This document shows positions 19,238-29,336 of a stretch of 64,000 bases of DNA, one piece after another. This DNA is from Staphylococcus lutrae. Its GTDB lineage: Bacteria > Bacillota > Bacilli > Staphylococcales > Staphylococcaceae. The number at the start of each line of letters is the position of its first letter. The stretch's first letter is position 1. The position numbers and the translations under genes were made by a program. The stretch lies in NCBI RefSeq assembly GCF_002101335.1, contig NZ_CP020773.1, positions 992,001-1,056,000 on the forward strand, given 5' to 3'. Under the pieces are notes generated by a model that was not told the DNA's origin, made no database searches, and saw nothing but the letters and a program-made list of their open reading frames with translations.

Positions 19238-19786
19238 CTAATACTGAATTGTTGCAGTCACGCGAATACGCTGCGTCGTACGATTACGATATGTGTGTGG
19301 TGTGTTGGCATTAAAACTGATGGCCTCTCCCGCTTCAATTTCATAACACTTTTCTCCGACATACAATGTCAGTGTCCCCTCGTTCACTATAATGTATTCT
19401 TTCGAACCTTCTTGATGTGCGTCAGATTCTAGCACACCGCCCACTTCCAAACGCATACAAAACATTTCAAAAGCATGCGCTGATTCATAAGGAAAATACG
19501 GATAAACGACGACCGAGCGATCATCATTATAAATCGGCTGAATGTCAGCACGGTCTATCTTTTGAATGGCTTCATTTTCTTCACTAATCAAGGAAGTCAA
19601 TGGAATACGTAACCCATTCGCGATTTTCCACAATGTATTGATACTTGGATTCGCTACCCCTTTTTCAATCTGACTAATCATTGTTTTACTAATGCCGGTC
19701 AACTGTGCGATTTTATCTAAACTGAGACGATGTGATTGACGGTAATATTGTAAGTTTTCTGCAACAACTGAATGAATTTTTTCCAT
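19238..19786 (-). CDS. XRE-family regulator with C-terminal cupin domain
   Basis: A 182-residue transcription factor. Residues 8-62 form a Cro/CI-type helix-turn-helix (LSLDKIAQLTGISKTMISQIEKG), and residues about 105-180 form a small cupin beta-barrel (EYIIVNEGTLTLYVGEKCYEIEAGEAISF...TPHTYRN) that in this family binds a small effector. AAGGGGCTTAAAAA precedes the ATG. It is divergent from an MFS transporter with 109 bases between the starts, the arrangement typical of a local regulator and its target. The ligand is unknown. Confidence 0.85.
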   Translation of the reverse strand: MEKIHSVVAENLQYYRQSHRLSLDKIAQLTGISKTMISQIEKGVANPSINTLWKIANGLRIPLTSLISEENEAIQKIDRADIQPIYNDDRSVVVYPYFPYESAHAFEMFCMRLEVGGVLESDAHQEGSKEYIIVNEGTLTLYVGEKCYEIEAGEAISFNANTPHTYRNRTTQRIRVTATIQY

Positions 19787-19895
19787 TTTTTAAGCCCCTT
19801 CTATTTACAATATAATGAACATCATGTACGCTATAGTGTGTTCTTTATATAGAACGTTTTGTTAATTATACCAAATAACGAAAGGAGTTTACATC

Positions 19896-21074
19896 TTGGA
19901 ACAACAATCCACACGTATCAATTGGTTACTTTTTATTGGCATCATGCTCATTGCGGCAAACTTAAGAGCCCCTATCACTTCAGTAGGTGTCGTTTTGCCA
20001 GCAATTAAAGATACATTGAATTTAAGTAATACTGCTGTGAGTTTTATTTCTATCATTCCGTTATTCGCTTTTGCCTTCATTTCATCTGTTGTTGCAAAAG
20101 TCAGTCATCGTTTCGGCATGGAACGATCACTTTTCGTAGCACTGGTATTCATTTTTGTAGGCATTGTCTTAAGAAGTATAATCAATGTCAATTTGCTGTT
20201 CATTGGTACGATACTGATTGGTGTCGGTATCGCTTTTGGTAATGTTTTAGCTCCTGGCATGATTAAATCAAAATTTCCTTATCGCATTGGCATTATGACT
20301 GCTTATTATACCGTTGTCATGAATATTTTTGGAGCGCTCTCTTCATATAGCGCCGCTCCGTTGCTCAAAGCGTATCACTATCCCATCGCATTAGGAAGCA
20401 TCGGTATCTTCGCCTTATTGGCACTTATCGTATGGGTATTTCAATTGCGTCATCATGCCACGCAGAAACAAATGAACCTTGCCGAAGCTGTCAATGTATG
20501 GCGCTCACCGCTCGCTTGGCAAATCACATTACTGATGGGCGGACAATCACTCATTTTTTATTCTTTAATTAATTGGTTGCCCGAATTTTTATTATCCTAT
20601 CAAATTCCTGTCTCACGTGCAGGTTTATATTTGTCCATTTTACAAATCGCGATTATCCCATTGACATTCGTGACACCTTTATGCGCTGCACGCTTAAAAT
20701 CACAAGTCTTACCGATAGCCATCACAGGCATGCTGTTTACAATAGGCATTTTAATCCTAATGACTGCACCTCGTATGGCACTCGTGTCTCTGATTATCAT
20801 CGGTATTGCGCTCGGTATTGCTTTTGGTTTAGTTAATACATTGTTCAGCTTGCGTACAGAGAGTGGTCTCACTGCTGCAAAACTGGCAGGGATGTCACAA
20901 GCTGTAGGCTATTTATTCGCTTGTATTGGCCCGTTATTTTTCGGTATTCTTCACGACTGGACAGGTCAATGGACAGTATCCTTGCTCGTCCTACTCCTTA
21001 CAGCAATCGCGGTGATGATCATCGGTGCACGATCAGGACGCAATACAACCATTGAAGCCACACTACGTCGCTAA
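19896..21074 (+). CDS. MFS transporter, CynX/NimT-like
   Basis: A 392-residue major facilitator with 12 predicted helices. The N-terminal segment INWLLFIGIMLIAANLRAPITSVGVVLP is characteristic of the CynX/NimT (cyanate / 2-nitroimidazole transporter) subgroup. Translation is assigned to TTG at 19896, 9 bases behind AAAGGAG; no ATG gives the conserved start. It is divergent from the XRE-cupin gene, which probably controls it. The 109-base spacer contains GTGTTCTTTATATAGAACG, whose GTTC...GAAC arms may be an operator. Substrate unknown. Confidence 0.82.
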   Translation: MEQQSTRINWLLFIGIMLIAANLRAPITSVGVVLPAIKDTLNLSNTAVSFISIIPLFAFAFISSVVAKVSHRFGMERSLFVALVFIFVGIVLRSIINVNLLFIGTILIGVGIAFGNVLAPGMIKSKFPYRIGIMTAYYTVVMNIFGALSSYSAAPLLKAYHYPIALGSIGIFALLALIVWVFQLRHHATQKQMNLAEAVNVWRSPLAWQITLLMGGQSLIFYSLINWLPEFLLSYQIPVSRAGLYLSILQIAIIPLTFVTPLCAARLKSQVLPIAITGMLFTIGILILMTAPRMALVSLIIIGIALGIAFGLVNTLFSLRTESGLTAAKLAGMSQAVGYLFACIGPLFFGILHDWTGQWTVSLLVLLLTAIAVMIIGARSGRNTTIEATLRR

Positions 21075-21209
21075 TCATAACACGCCATTGTGAAGTGCAT
21101 TCATATTGATTTTGATATGAATTCGTAAGGTCAGTGATACACCACACCTACACGGATCCTTCGATACTTGGTTACGACTGCGATTGAAAATAACTCCGAG
21201 TCAAACGAC

Positions 21210-21260
21210 AATAGGACTGAAAAAGATTGCCTTCATCTCAATCTTTTTCAGTCCTATTTT
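21210..21260. terminator. Terminator between the MFS gene and nixA
   Basis: A perfect 18-bp stem, TAGGACTGAAAAAGATTG with its complement, 9-base loop, followed by TTTT on the plus strand. It is between convergent genes and may serve both. Confidence 0.85.
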
Positions 21261-21362
21261 CAATGCAATTCATCTATTTGTCAGGGATTCAACCTATTGT
21301 AAAATCGCGCATCCCCAGCGTTTCACCGATAACAAATACACTATACGACTTATATTGATGGA

Positions 21363-22373
21363 CTAACTCATTTTCTCTTCAAATCGACCGGCTTTCCACA
21401 CAATGAGTGCAATCACCCAAGATAAAATCAACACGAAAACAAGCGCATAACCGAGCCAACTAAAATCTAATTGTGTAATCCATCCGAGAATACCACTATC
21501 CCAATGCCATGTCTCACCAAGCAATTGGATAATCTCAACGCCACCAATCACAATGGCGGCCACAACTGAAATCGCTGTCATCGTAATATTATAAAAGATT
21601 TTGCGCGCTGGCTTATCAAATGCCCAATGATAGGCATTCGTCATCAATACACCATCTAACGTGTCTAATAGACTCATCCCGGCTGCGAATAAAATAGGCA
21701 ATGCAATGATGCCTAAAAAAGGAACCGTATGTTGTGCTGCCCCAGCCGATAATGCCAATAATGACACTTCACTCGCTGTATCAAAACCGAGTCCAAATAA
21801 GAATCCTAGAGGGAAAATATGCCAACTTTTTTGGATAAAGCGAAACAACGGACGGACAAGTCGCATAATTAATCCTCTCGATTCAATTAAATCATTCATT
21901 TGTGCATCAGTGACTTTGCTATGACGTAATTGACGAAAGAGTCGGACCAATTGAATGAGGATCACAAGATTCAACACACCGATTAATAACAGAAACACCC
22001 CCGACACGATTGTGCCAATCAATCCACCTGTCTCTTGAAAACGTTCTAAATGATTTTGTGCCCAGTGCACTGCAAGTCCTAATACGACAGCCATTAAAAA
22101 GACCACCGACGAATGTCCTAATGAAAAGTAAAAACCGACACCCATCGGATTTTTATGCTGTTCGAGTAATTTCCGTACAGTGTTATCAATTGCCGCAATA
22201 TGGTCGGCATCGAAAGCATGACGCAAACCTAATGTATATGCAACAATCCCCATTCCAACAATCAGTGGATGTTGCGCACCACCGACAAGCAAAAAGACAA
22301 CACCTAAAATATGTAATACAATCACAACCCCAATATAAGGAAAAGCGTGTTTAATTCCTTTTGTATGATTCAT
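21363..22373 (-). CDS. nixA: NiCoT-family nickel/cobalt transporter
   Basis: High-affinity nickel (cobalt) permease of the NiCoT family. The 336-residue protein has about eight helices and the family signatures: RHAFDADHIAAIDN in helix 2 (His52, Asp57, His58 form HX4DH), FSLGHSSVVF and LGFDTASEVSLL. In staphylococci NixA supplies nickel to urease; no urease genes are in this window, so that link is only known from relatives. ATG 22373 lies behind AAAAAGGTGATGAGTCA. Confidence 0.88.
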   Translation of the reverse strand: MNHTKGIKHAFPYIGVVIVLHILGVVFLLVGGAQHPLIVGMGIVAYTLGLRHAFDADHIAAIDNTVRKLLEQHKNPMGVGFYFSLGHSSVVFLMAVVLGLAVHWAQNHLERFQETGGLIGTIVSGVFLLLIGVLNLVILIQLVRLFRQLRHSKVTDAQMNDLIESRGLIMRLVRPLFRFIQKSWHIFPLGFLFGLGFDTASEVSLLALSAGAAQHTVPFLGIIALPILFAAGMSLLDTLDGVLMTNAYHWAFDKPARKIFYNITMTAISVVAAIVIGGVEIIQLLGETWHWDSGILGWITQLDFSWLGYALVFVLILSWVIALIVWKAGRFEEKMS

Positions 22374-22620
22374 TGACTCATCACCTTTTTTCTATTTTGT
22401 AATAATAAAATCATACACCTATTTTCAAACATTTCAAGTATTTTGTAGCAAACCAATGGCATAAAGAATGACAATTTCATATTGTATCAAAGCAATACAG
22501 CCTTATAACCCTTTCCAATCTCATTACTATTGAAACGACCTATTCAGTTTTTCCTCACACCTGTGCTTTAAATCAGCGCTTCAAAATACTCCTATCCATA
22601 AAAAGATTTACACATAAAAT
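22374..22620. other. Intergenic region upstream of nixA
   Basis: AT-rich, without an ORF that has a ribosome binding site. It should contain the nixA promoter; no clear operator palindrome is seen. Confidence 0.4.
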
Positions 22621-22672
22621 GACACCCTACAAGTAAGGGTTTCAACCCCTACTTGTAGAGTGCCGTTTTTAT
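22620..22672. terminator. Terminator downstream of thiC
   Basis: CACCCTACAAGTAAGGG pairs with CCCCTACTTGTAGAGTG around TTTCAA. The U-run is better on the plus strand (GTTTTT) than on the minus (TCATTTTA), but the only gene that reads toward it is thiC. Confidence 0.65.
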
Positions 22673-22715
22673 CTTTCAACTAATAGGACATGCCCAAGAC
22701 CACACACTTCAATCA

Positions 22716-24485
<1,770 letters not shown>

Positions 24486-24507
24486 TTAACAACACTGAAA
24501 ATAATAG

Positions 24508-24549
24508 GCAAAATAAAAACGCACTCAGAATAATTCTAAAGTGCGTACG
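24508..24549 (-). terminator. Riboswitch-controlled leader terminator of thiC
   Basis: On the minus strand ACGCACTTTAGAATTATTC folds on itself with GAATTATTCTGAGTGCGT and is followed by TTTTATTTT. It lies between the TPP aptamer and the thiC ribosome binding site, the position of an expression-platform terminator. Confidence 0.8.
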
Positions 24550-24656
24550 AAAACGAACGAATATGATGTAAAGTCCATCTGAATCTGAAACAGTCGACAT
24601 GTCACACATCGTGCAACCCCCGTCACATTCAGATAAACGATATTTTGATTAACGTT

Positions 24657-24748
24657 TCGTTTGCTTCCCTACGCTAGTATGATCTAGATCAGGTTCAAAG
24701 GGTTGAGGCGTATACCTCTTTCAGCGCATCAATGGCACCCCTAGCAAG
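24657..24748 (-). promoter_or_regulatory. TPP riboswitch (THI box)
   Basis: On the minus strand the leader reads CTAGGGGTGCC, then GCGCTGAAAGAGG, ACCCTTTGAACCTGATCTAG and ATCATACTAGCGTAGGGAAGC. These are the conserved TPP aptamer segments: the GGGGTGC 5' arm, the CTGA(A)AGA pyrimidine-sensing loop, and the CCTGATCTGGATCATACCAGCGTAGGGAA-like pyrophosphate arm. It sits between the thiC promoter and a terminator, so TPP binding should stop thiC transcription. Confidence 0.95.
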
Positions 24749-24773
24749 TTCCATAATTAAGTTTTTCAACAGT

Positions 24774-24802
24774 ATCGTATCACTAAAAATGTAAAATGAC
24801 AA
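24774..24802 (-). promoter_or_regulatory. Promoter of the thiC riboswitch transcript
   Basis: TTGTCA (24802-24797), 17-base spacer and TACGAT (24779-24774). The predicted start is about 20 bases before the TPP aptamer. Confidence 0.65.
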
Positions 24803-24883
24803 TTACTATCATAAAATTGATTTAATTGTTTTATTTTTGTCATTTGATTCATTTAGAGATTGAACTTTACTAAACAAACAAAA

Positions 24884-25335
24884 GAGAGGATGGGGTATAA
24901 AAATTATTTGATGCTATTGATACAGCGTTTTTGTTAAACTTGCCCTCTCCCAAGAATTGTGTTTTTGATTGCCTTCATGGCTTCGCTTTCCAAGGGGCTG
25001 GCCCTTCAACTCAATTCGGCTTGATTGAGATGTACACTTGAACGATGCCGAATTGGATTTTGGGAGCAGTACAGAAATCTCATGTGCAACAAAGATTTCG
25101 TCGTACTGCCCCCGCAAGGCTGACTAGACTTCTCAAAAGCGAGCGCATTGAGAAGTCAGACAGCTACTGCGATAAACAGGAACCACTATTAAAGAGTAGA
25201 AATCATATTTAGATTTTTATTTTATCCCTCAGGAGTCTCAGCCTTCTGGGCAATCTTATACAAATACAGCGAAACTGAGGGTTGATGAAATCAAGAAAAC
25301 AATAGCATCACTTTTTATATCCCATTCACCCTCAT
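24884..25335. repeat. Non-coding hairpin-rich element with imperfect inverted ends
   Basis: About 450 bases with no credible gene. The ends are imperfect inverted repeats: GGTATAAAAA-n-TGATGCTATTG at 24894-24918 and its complement CAATAGCATCA-n-TTTTTATAT at 25300-25320. Inside are several hairpins: CAATTCGGC/GCCGAATTG (25012-25055), the staphylococcal ACAGAAATC...GATTTCGTCGT hairpin (25061-25114) and GACTTCTCA/TTGAGAAGTC (about 25130-25160). A 67-codon minus-strand ORF across it is composed of stem sequence and lacks a start site. It may be a MITE-like element or fused terminator repeats. Confidence 0.5.
25061..25114. repeat. Staphylococcal intergenic hairpin repeat, second copy
   Basis: GGGAGCAGTAC-A-GAAATC pairs with GATTTC-GTC-GTACTGCCCCC. 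The inner core is shared with 9721-9768 while the outer stem differs in both arms. Function unknown; the first copy acts as a terminator. Confidence 0.65.
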
Positions 25336-25432
25336 TTTCTGACTGCTTTAAAATCATGAATGAATCATCAATTTATGAATGGATTAGGGCTAAAATTCTT
25401 TTTATCTCCATCCCCTTACTTTTCACTTGGGT

Positions 25433-26923
25433 TTATAAAATAGGTGAGAGTAGTTTCGCAATCGACTGCTTAAACTTCACCCAATTTGAGCGTTGCGCAT
25501 AGCGTTCAGGTGTCAGCTTTTTAGACACTTTCAAATCTTCATTAAACGCATCGATTAACTGTTGCGCAATCTCTTCGTTATACATAATCGCATTGACTTC
25601 AAAGTTCAGTTTAAAGCTCCGTTCGTCCATATTTGCTGAACCGACCGAAGCCACCTCACCATCAATGACCATCATTTTCGAATGAATAAAACCATTTTCA
25701 TACGTATAGACATTGACACCATCTTTCATCAATAATGCGACTGTCGTTAAGGTTGCCCAATGCACGAACGGTTGGTCTGGCTTGTTCGGTACAATCAAGT
25801 GAACCTCTACACCTGATTTGGCAGCAATACGTAACGCATTGACAAACCCAATATCTGGTACGAAATAAGGGGTATGCATGTAAATGGAAGACTTCGCATT
25901 CATAATCATTTTCAAATAAGCAAATTCCAGTTGTGGCCATTCACGATCCGGTCCACTTAATCCGAGCTGTAATGCAACATTGCCGTCTTTTCGTGCATTT
26001 TTCGGGAAATAACGCGAAATGTATTTCAACTGTTGGTCTTCATCGACTTGTGAATTCCAATCGTGAATAAAGCTTAATTGTAAAGCATCTACACCATCAC
26101 CTTGAATGCGCAAGTGGGTATCACGCCAGTAGCCCAATTTTTGATCTAAACCGAGATATTCATCGCCTACATTAAAGCCTCCGACATATCCAATATCGCC
26201 ATCAATCACGACATTTTTACGGTGGTTCCGATTGTTCACACGGAAATTGATAAATGGAATGATTTTCGCATGGAAAAAGGCTTCCACTTCAACACCTGCA
26301 TCCACCAAACCTTTTAATTTTGACTTTCTCAATTGTTTAGAACCGACTGCATCATACAACAACTTCACTTCGAGGCCTTCCCGAGCTTTATCTTTCAAAA
26401 TTTGTAGTATCTCAGTGCCTAACCCATCCATATTTAAAATATAAAACTCCATATGAATATATTTTTGCGCTTCTTTCAAGTCTTGTTTCATTTGATTAAA
26501 TAATTCATGACCATCTGTAAAAATGGAGACATGATTGTTTTCACTTAAAAAGCTCGCTTCTCGTGTTAACATCATTTCAACCAAATCAGACTGCTTCTCT
26601 ACTACAGGATCATCTGTACTAAATTGTTTATTTTTAAAGTCGTCTTTTTGATTTTTAACACGAGTTCGCGCATCTTCCACCTCTTTACTTTCATCATAGC
26701 GTGTTTGTTTCAATTTGACCGCCCGACCAAAGAAGAGATATAACAAGAAGCCAAATGTCGGCATAATAAATAGCAACAGCAACCATGCCCATGTTGATGT
26801 GGCATCCCGACGATCTCTTTCCATAAAAATAATTACGAACGCGAGCACAATATTCACAAGAAAAACGGCGCCTAAAAAGATGCGATAAATCGTATTCACG
26901 GCAGGATCAAATATGAGTTGCAT
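25433..26923 (-). CDS. cls: Cardiolipin synthase
   Basis: Membrane enzyme that condenses two phosphatidylglycerols into cardiolipin. The 496-residue protein has two N-terminal membrane helices (residues about 8-30 and 42-62, TSTWAWLLLLFIMPTFGFLLYLFFG) and two phospholipase-D domains with HKD motifs HRKNVVIDGDIGYVGGFNVGDEY (near 225) and HSKMMVIDGEVASVGSANMDERS (near 405). The frame is open to 26968, but ATG 26923 follows AAGGAGG by 8 bases and gives the usual N-terminus. It is a single-gene unit. Staphylococci often have two cls genes; which one this is cannot be told here. Confidence 0.93.
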   Translation of the reverse strand: MQLIFDPAVNTIYRIFLGAVFLVNIVLAFVIIFMERDRRDATSTWAWLLLLFIMPTFGFLLYLFFGRAVKLKQTRYDESKEVEDARTRVKNQKDDFKNKQFSTDDPVVEKQSDLVEMMLTREASFLSENNHVSIFTDGHELFNQMKQDLKEAQKYIHMEFYILNMDGLGTEILQILKDKAREGLEVKLLYDAVGSKQLRKSKLKGLVDAGVEVEAFFHAKIIPFINFRVNNRNHRKNVVIDGDIGYVGGFNVGDEYLGLDQKLGYWRDTHLRIQGDGVDALQLSFIHDWNSQVDEDQQLKYISRYFPKNARKDGNVALQLGLSGPDREWPQLEFAYLKMIMNAKSSIYMHTPYFVPDIGFVNALRIAAKSGVEVHLIVPNKPDQPFVHWATLTTVALLMKDGVNVYTYENGFIHSKMMVIDGEVASVGSANMDERSFKLNFEVNAIMYNEEIAQQLIDAFNEDLKVSKKLTPERYAQRSNWVKFKQSIAKLLSPIL

Positions 26924-27068
26924 TGCGAAAACCTCCTTTACACTGATTTCAATCATATATTTTATCAATCACATTCATCAATATATCACTTTTGAATTTA
27001 TCTTCATATTCTTTCACGTTTTTATTATTTTAGTATACACTGAAGTAAATAAATAAGGAGGTTTTTCA

Positions 27069-27917
27069 ATGAATTATACCAAATATATTTCTTCGCAAGA
27101 CGGCACGCAGCTTTATACGAAAATCAATACCGCCGATGAATTATTCCCTTTTGGTGATGAAACAATCAATGTCATTATTGTGCACGGTTTAGCTGAACAT
27201 CTTGATCGTTACGATGAATTGACTGATTATTTGGTCAACTATGATTACAATGTCATTCGTTACGATCAACGCGGTCATGGGCGTTCTGAAGGACCGAGAG
27301 CTTATTATGACAATAAAGACCAAATTATTGAAGATTTAACAGCCGTAACAGACTATGTGAAAGCCCATTTTGAAGGTAAAATATTCTTAATCGGTCATAG
27401 TATGGGCGGTTTTGCTGTCTCTATGTTTGCGACACGTTTCCCTGGTCGTGTCGACGGTATCATTACATCAGGTGCAGTGACACGTGATAACAACCAATTA
27501 TTTGAAGAAGCGTATGGAGAACGTAAAATTCCAGCCGATACATACTTTCCAAATGACATGAGCGACGGCCTATGTTCAGATCCACATGTCGTAGAAAATT
27601 ATCAGCGTGACGACCTCGTATTAAAAGAAGTATCGATGGGCTTAACCTACGCGATTATTGATGGCGTCATTGAATTAAAATCTAAACCCAATGACTTTGT
27701 AGATGATGTGCTCATTATGCACGGCACAGCAGATGGCCTCGTCAATCCCCAAGATGCCTTACAATTTTATAGTGAAATCGCATCAGAACATAAATCATTA
27801 CGCCTATACGACGGTTTAGAACATGAACTTTTCAATGAATCTCATTACAATAACGTCATTTTTGAAGATGTCGCAAGCTGGATTACAGAAGTGACCGCAC
27901 GTAAAAATCAATTTTAA
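27069..27917 (+). CDS. Alpha/beta hydrolase, monoacylglycerol lipase / lysophospholipase family
   Basis: A 282-residue serine hydrolase of the PldB/monoglyceride lipase type. The oxyanion loop VIIVHGLAEHLDRY, the characteristic YDQRGHGRSEGPRAYY and the nucleophile elbow GHSMGG (Ser111) are clear; Asp in MHGTADGLVNP and His in DGLEHELFNE complete the triad. There is no signal peptide, so it acts inside the cell, on lipid monoesters by analogy. TAAGGAGG precedes the ATG. A perfect hairpin separates it from the R-M genes downstream. Confidence 0.87.
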   Translation: MNYTKYISSQDGTQLYTKINTADELFPFGDETINVIIVHGLAEHLDRYDELTDYLVNYDYNVIRYDQRGHGRSEGPRAYYDNKDQIIEDLTAVTDYVKAHFEGKIFLIGHSMGGFAVSMFATRFPGRVDGIITSGAVTRDNNQLFEEAYGERKIPADTYFPNDMSDGLCSDPHVVENYQRDDLVLKEVSMGLTYAIIDGVIELKSKPNDFVDDVLIMHGTADGLVNPQDALQFYSEIASEHKSLRLYDGLEHELFNESHYNNVIFEDVASWITEVTARKNQF

Positions 27918-27937
27918 ATATTTATATGTATATGAAC

Positions 27938-27984
27938 AAAAGGCAGTGAGTGCTCTAACTGGTGCTATGCTCTCACTGCCTATG
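27938..27984. terminator. Terminator between the hydrolase and the methyltransferase gene
   Basis: AGGCAGTGAG and CTCACTGCCT form a perfect 10-bp stem with a 21-base loop. On the minus strand it is followed by TTTTGTT, so it fits as terminator of the methyltransferase gene; the plus-strand tail is poor. Confidence 0.7.
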
Positions 27985-27991
27985 CTTATAA

Positions 27992-29233
27992 TTAAAACAG
28001 CTCTAGTTGTGAATAATCATCACTATTATTAAGTTCATCAATTTTTTCTAATTCGTTTGCAATTCTAGTCACAATAGGGACTACTAAAGCGTTACCCATA
28101 ACAAAATATCTCATACGGTCTGGCATGTCATTAGTCCAATTATCAGGAAATCCATTGAGACGCTCAGCTTCTACTGGTGTTAATATCCTATACTTCTCTT
28201 TATCTTTGATAAAATGAGTACTTCTATTAATAGAACCTTCACTAGTTAACATTGTACGCGCTGGCAAATCTAGTGAATCCGTTTCAGACATACCACCTTC
28301 TGAAAAATAATACTCGTGTCCAGTTTTTGAAGTTCTTAATATCTTTTTCGGTCCACGTAAATATTTAAACTTTTCAATTTTCTCTTTTGACATTTCATAA
28401 TCAGGAGAAACTTTCTCCTCCAAGATATCCTTTAAAGGAATAAATTTTTCATATATCGGAATTGTATCAATAGTTAATACTTCTCCATTTTTCATAATTC
28501 CAGAGTTGAAAAATTGAAAACTAAAATTATCAGATGTCTCTACTATATCCCTGTTAAGGTAAACGTTAGAAACACGACTTTTGCTCGCTTTATTTTCAAC
28601 TGGAAATGCACTCGCAAACAGTCCTCTCTTAAATACAATTTCTTCTAACGCATATTTAGACATTTCATTGGCGTAATTCAATGTACGTCTATACCCAAAT
28701 ATAAACACTCTTCTCCTTCTTTGGGCATTACCATAATCTGCTGCATTGATAATACGCCATTCCACATCGTATCCGAGCTCATTTAAAGTAGATAGCATAA
28801 CACCAAAATCTCTTCCTCTTTGCTTAGAAGGCGATTTTAATAATCTGTCGACGTTTTCTAGTAATATATACTTGGGAATTGTATTTTGTATAAATCTAAC
28901 AATTTGCCAGAACAGTACACCTTTTTTCCCTTGAATCCCCAATTCTCCACTTAAGCTTCTAGCCACCGAGTAATCTTGACAAGGAAATCCACCAACTACC
29001 ATATCTGCTTTAGTATCAGCCATTTCTTTATCTGAAACTTCTGCTATATCAACATTAGAATGCACACCATCCTTAAATCTAGTTACATAGCAGTCAAATG
29101 CATGCTGAACTTTTCTAGATGGTTCCCATTGATTAGCCCATATAACCTCAAATTTTTTTGAGTTAGTATTCTCTAACCCTAGTCGAAAACCACCAACACC
29201 AGCAAATAACTCTGCTACTTTCATTTTACTCAT
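27992..29233 (-). CDS. sau3AIM: DNA cytosine-5 methyltransferase, Sau3AI type (GATC)
   Basis: C5-cytosine methyltransferase predicted to protect GATC sites. The 413-residue protein contains the family motifs in order: AELFAGVGGFRLGLEN (SAM site), GGFPCQDYSVARS with catalytic Cys85, LLENVDRLLKSP (Glu126), AADYGNAQRRRRVFIFG and the C-terminal RYFVMGNALVVP. The long identity-like stretches with M.Sau3AI as I recall it, and the adjacent Sau3AI-like nuclease, point to GATC specificity. ATG 29233 follows AAGGAGC; the frame runs open to 29263 without a site. It has its own promoter in the R-M gap, so it can be expressed before the nuclease. Confidence 0.9.
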   Translation of the reverse strand: MSKMKVAELFAGVGGFRLGLENTNSKKFEVIWANQWEPSRKVQHAFDCYVTRFKDGVHSNVDIAEVSDKEMADTKADMVVGGFPCQDYSVARSLSGELGIQGKKGVLFWQIVRFIQNTIPKYILLENVDRLLKSPSKQRGRDFGVMLSTLNELGYDVEWRIINAADYGNAQRRRRVFIFGYRRTLNYANEMSKYALEEIVFKRGLFASAFPVENKASKSRVSNVYLNRDIVETSDNFSFQFFNSGIMKNGEVLTIDTIPIYEKFIPLKDILEEKVSPDYEMSKEKIEKFKYLRGPKKILRTSKTGHEYYFSEGGMSETDSLDLPARTMLTSEGSINRSTHFIKDKEKYRILTPVEAERLNGFPDNWTNDMPDRMRYFVMGNALVVPIVTRIANELEKIDELNNSDDYSQLELF

Positions 29234-29265
29234 TTTAAAGCTCCTTATTAATAATGAATGCATAC

Positions 29266-29294
29266 ATTATACCGAACGATCGTTCTGTAGTCAA
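29266..29294 (-). promoter_or_regulatory. Methyltransferase promoter with a GATC palindrome in its spacer
   Basis: TTGACT (29294-29289), exactly 17 bases, TATAAT (29271-29266). The spacer holds the perfect 12-bp palindrome GAACGATCGTTC (29274-29285), centred on the GATC site that the encoded enzymes recognise. Confidence 0.75.
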
Positions 29295-29336
29295 TTTATA
29301 TCAATTTTGTTTCCAGAGATCGTTTCATAATAATAG

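Noticed and set aside
24914..25117. A 67-codon minus-strand frame in the hairpin element
   Set aside because: It has no ribosome binding site, runs through inverted repeats, and has no domain; it is an effect of the repeat sequence.
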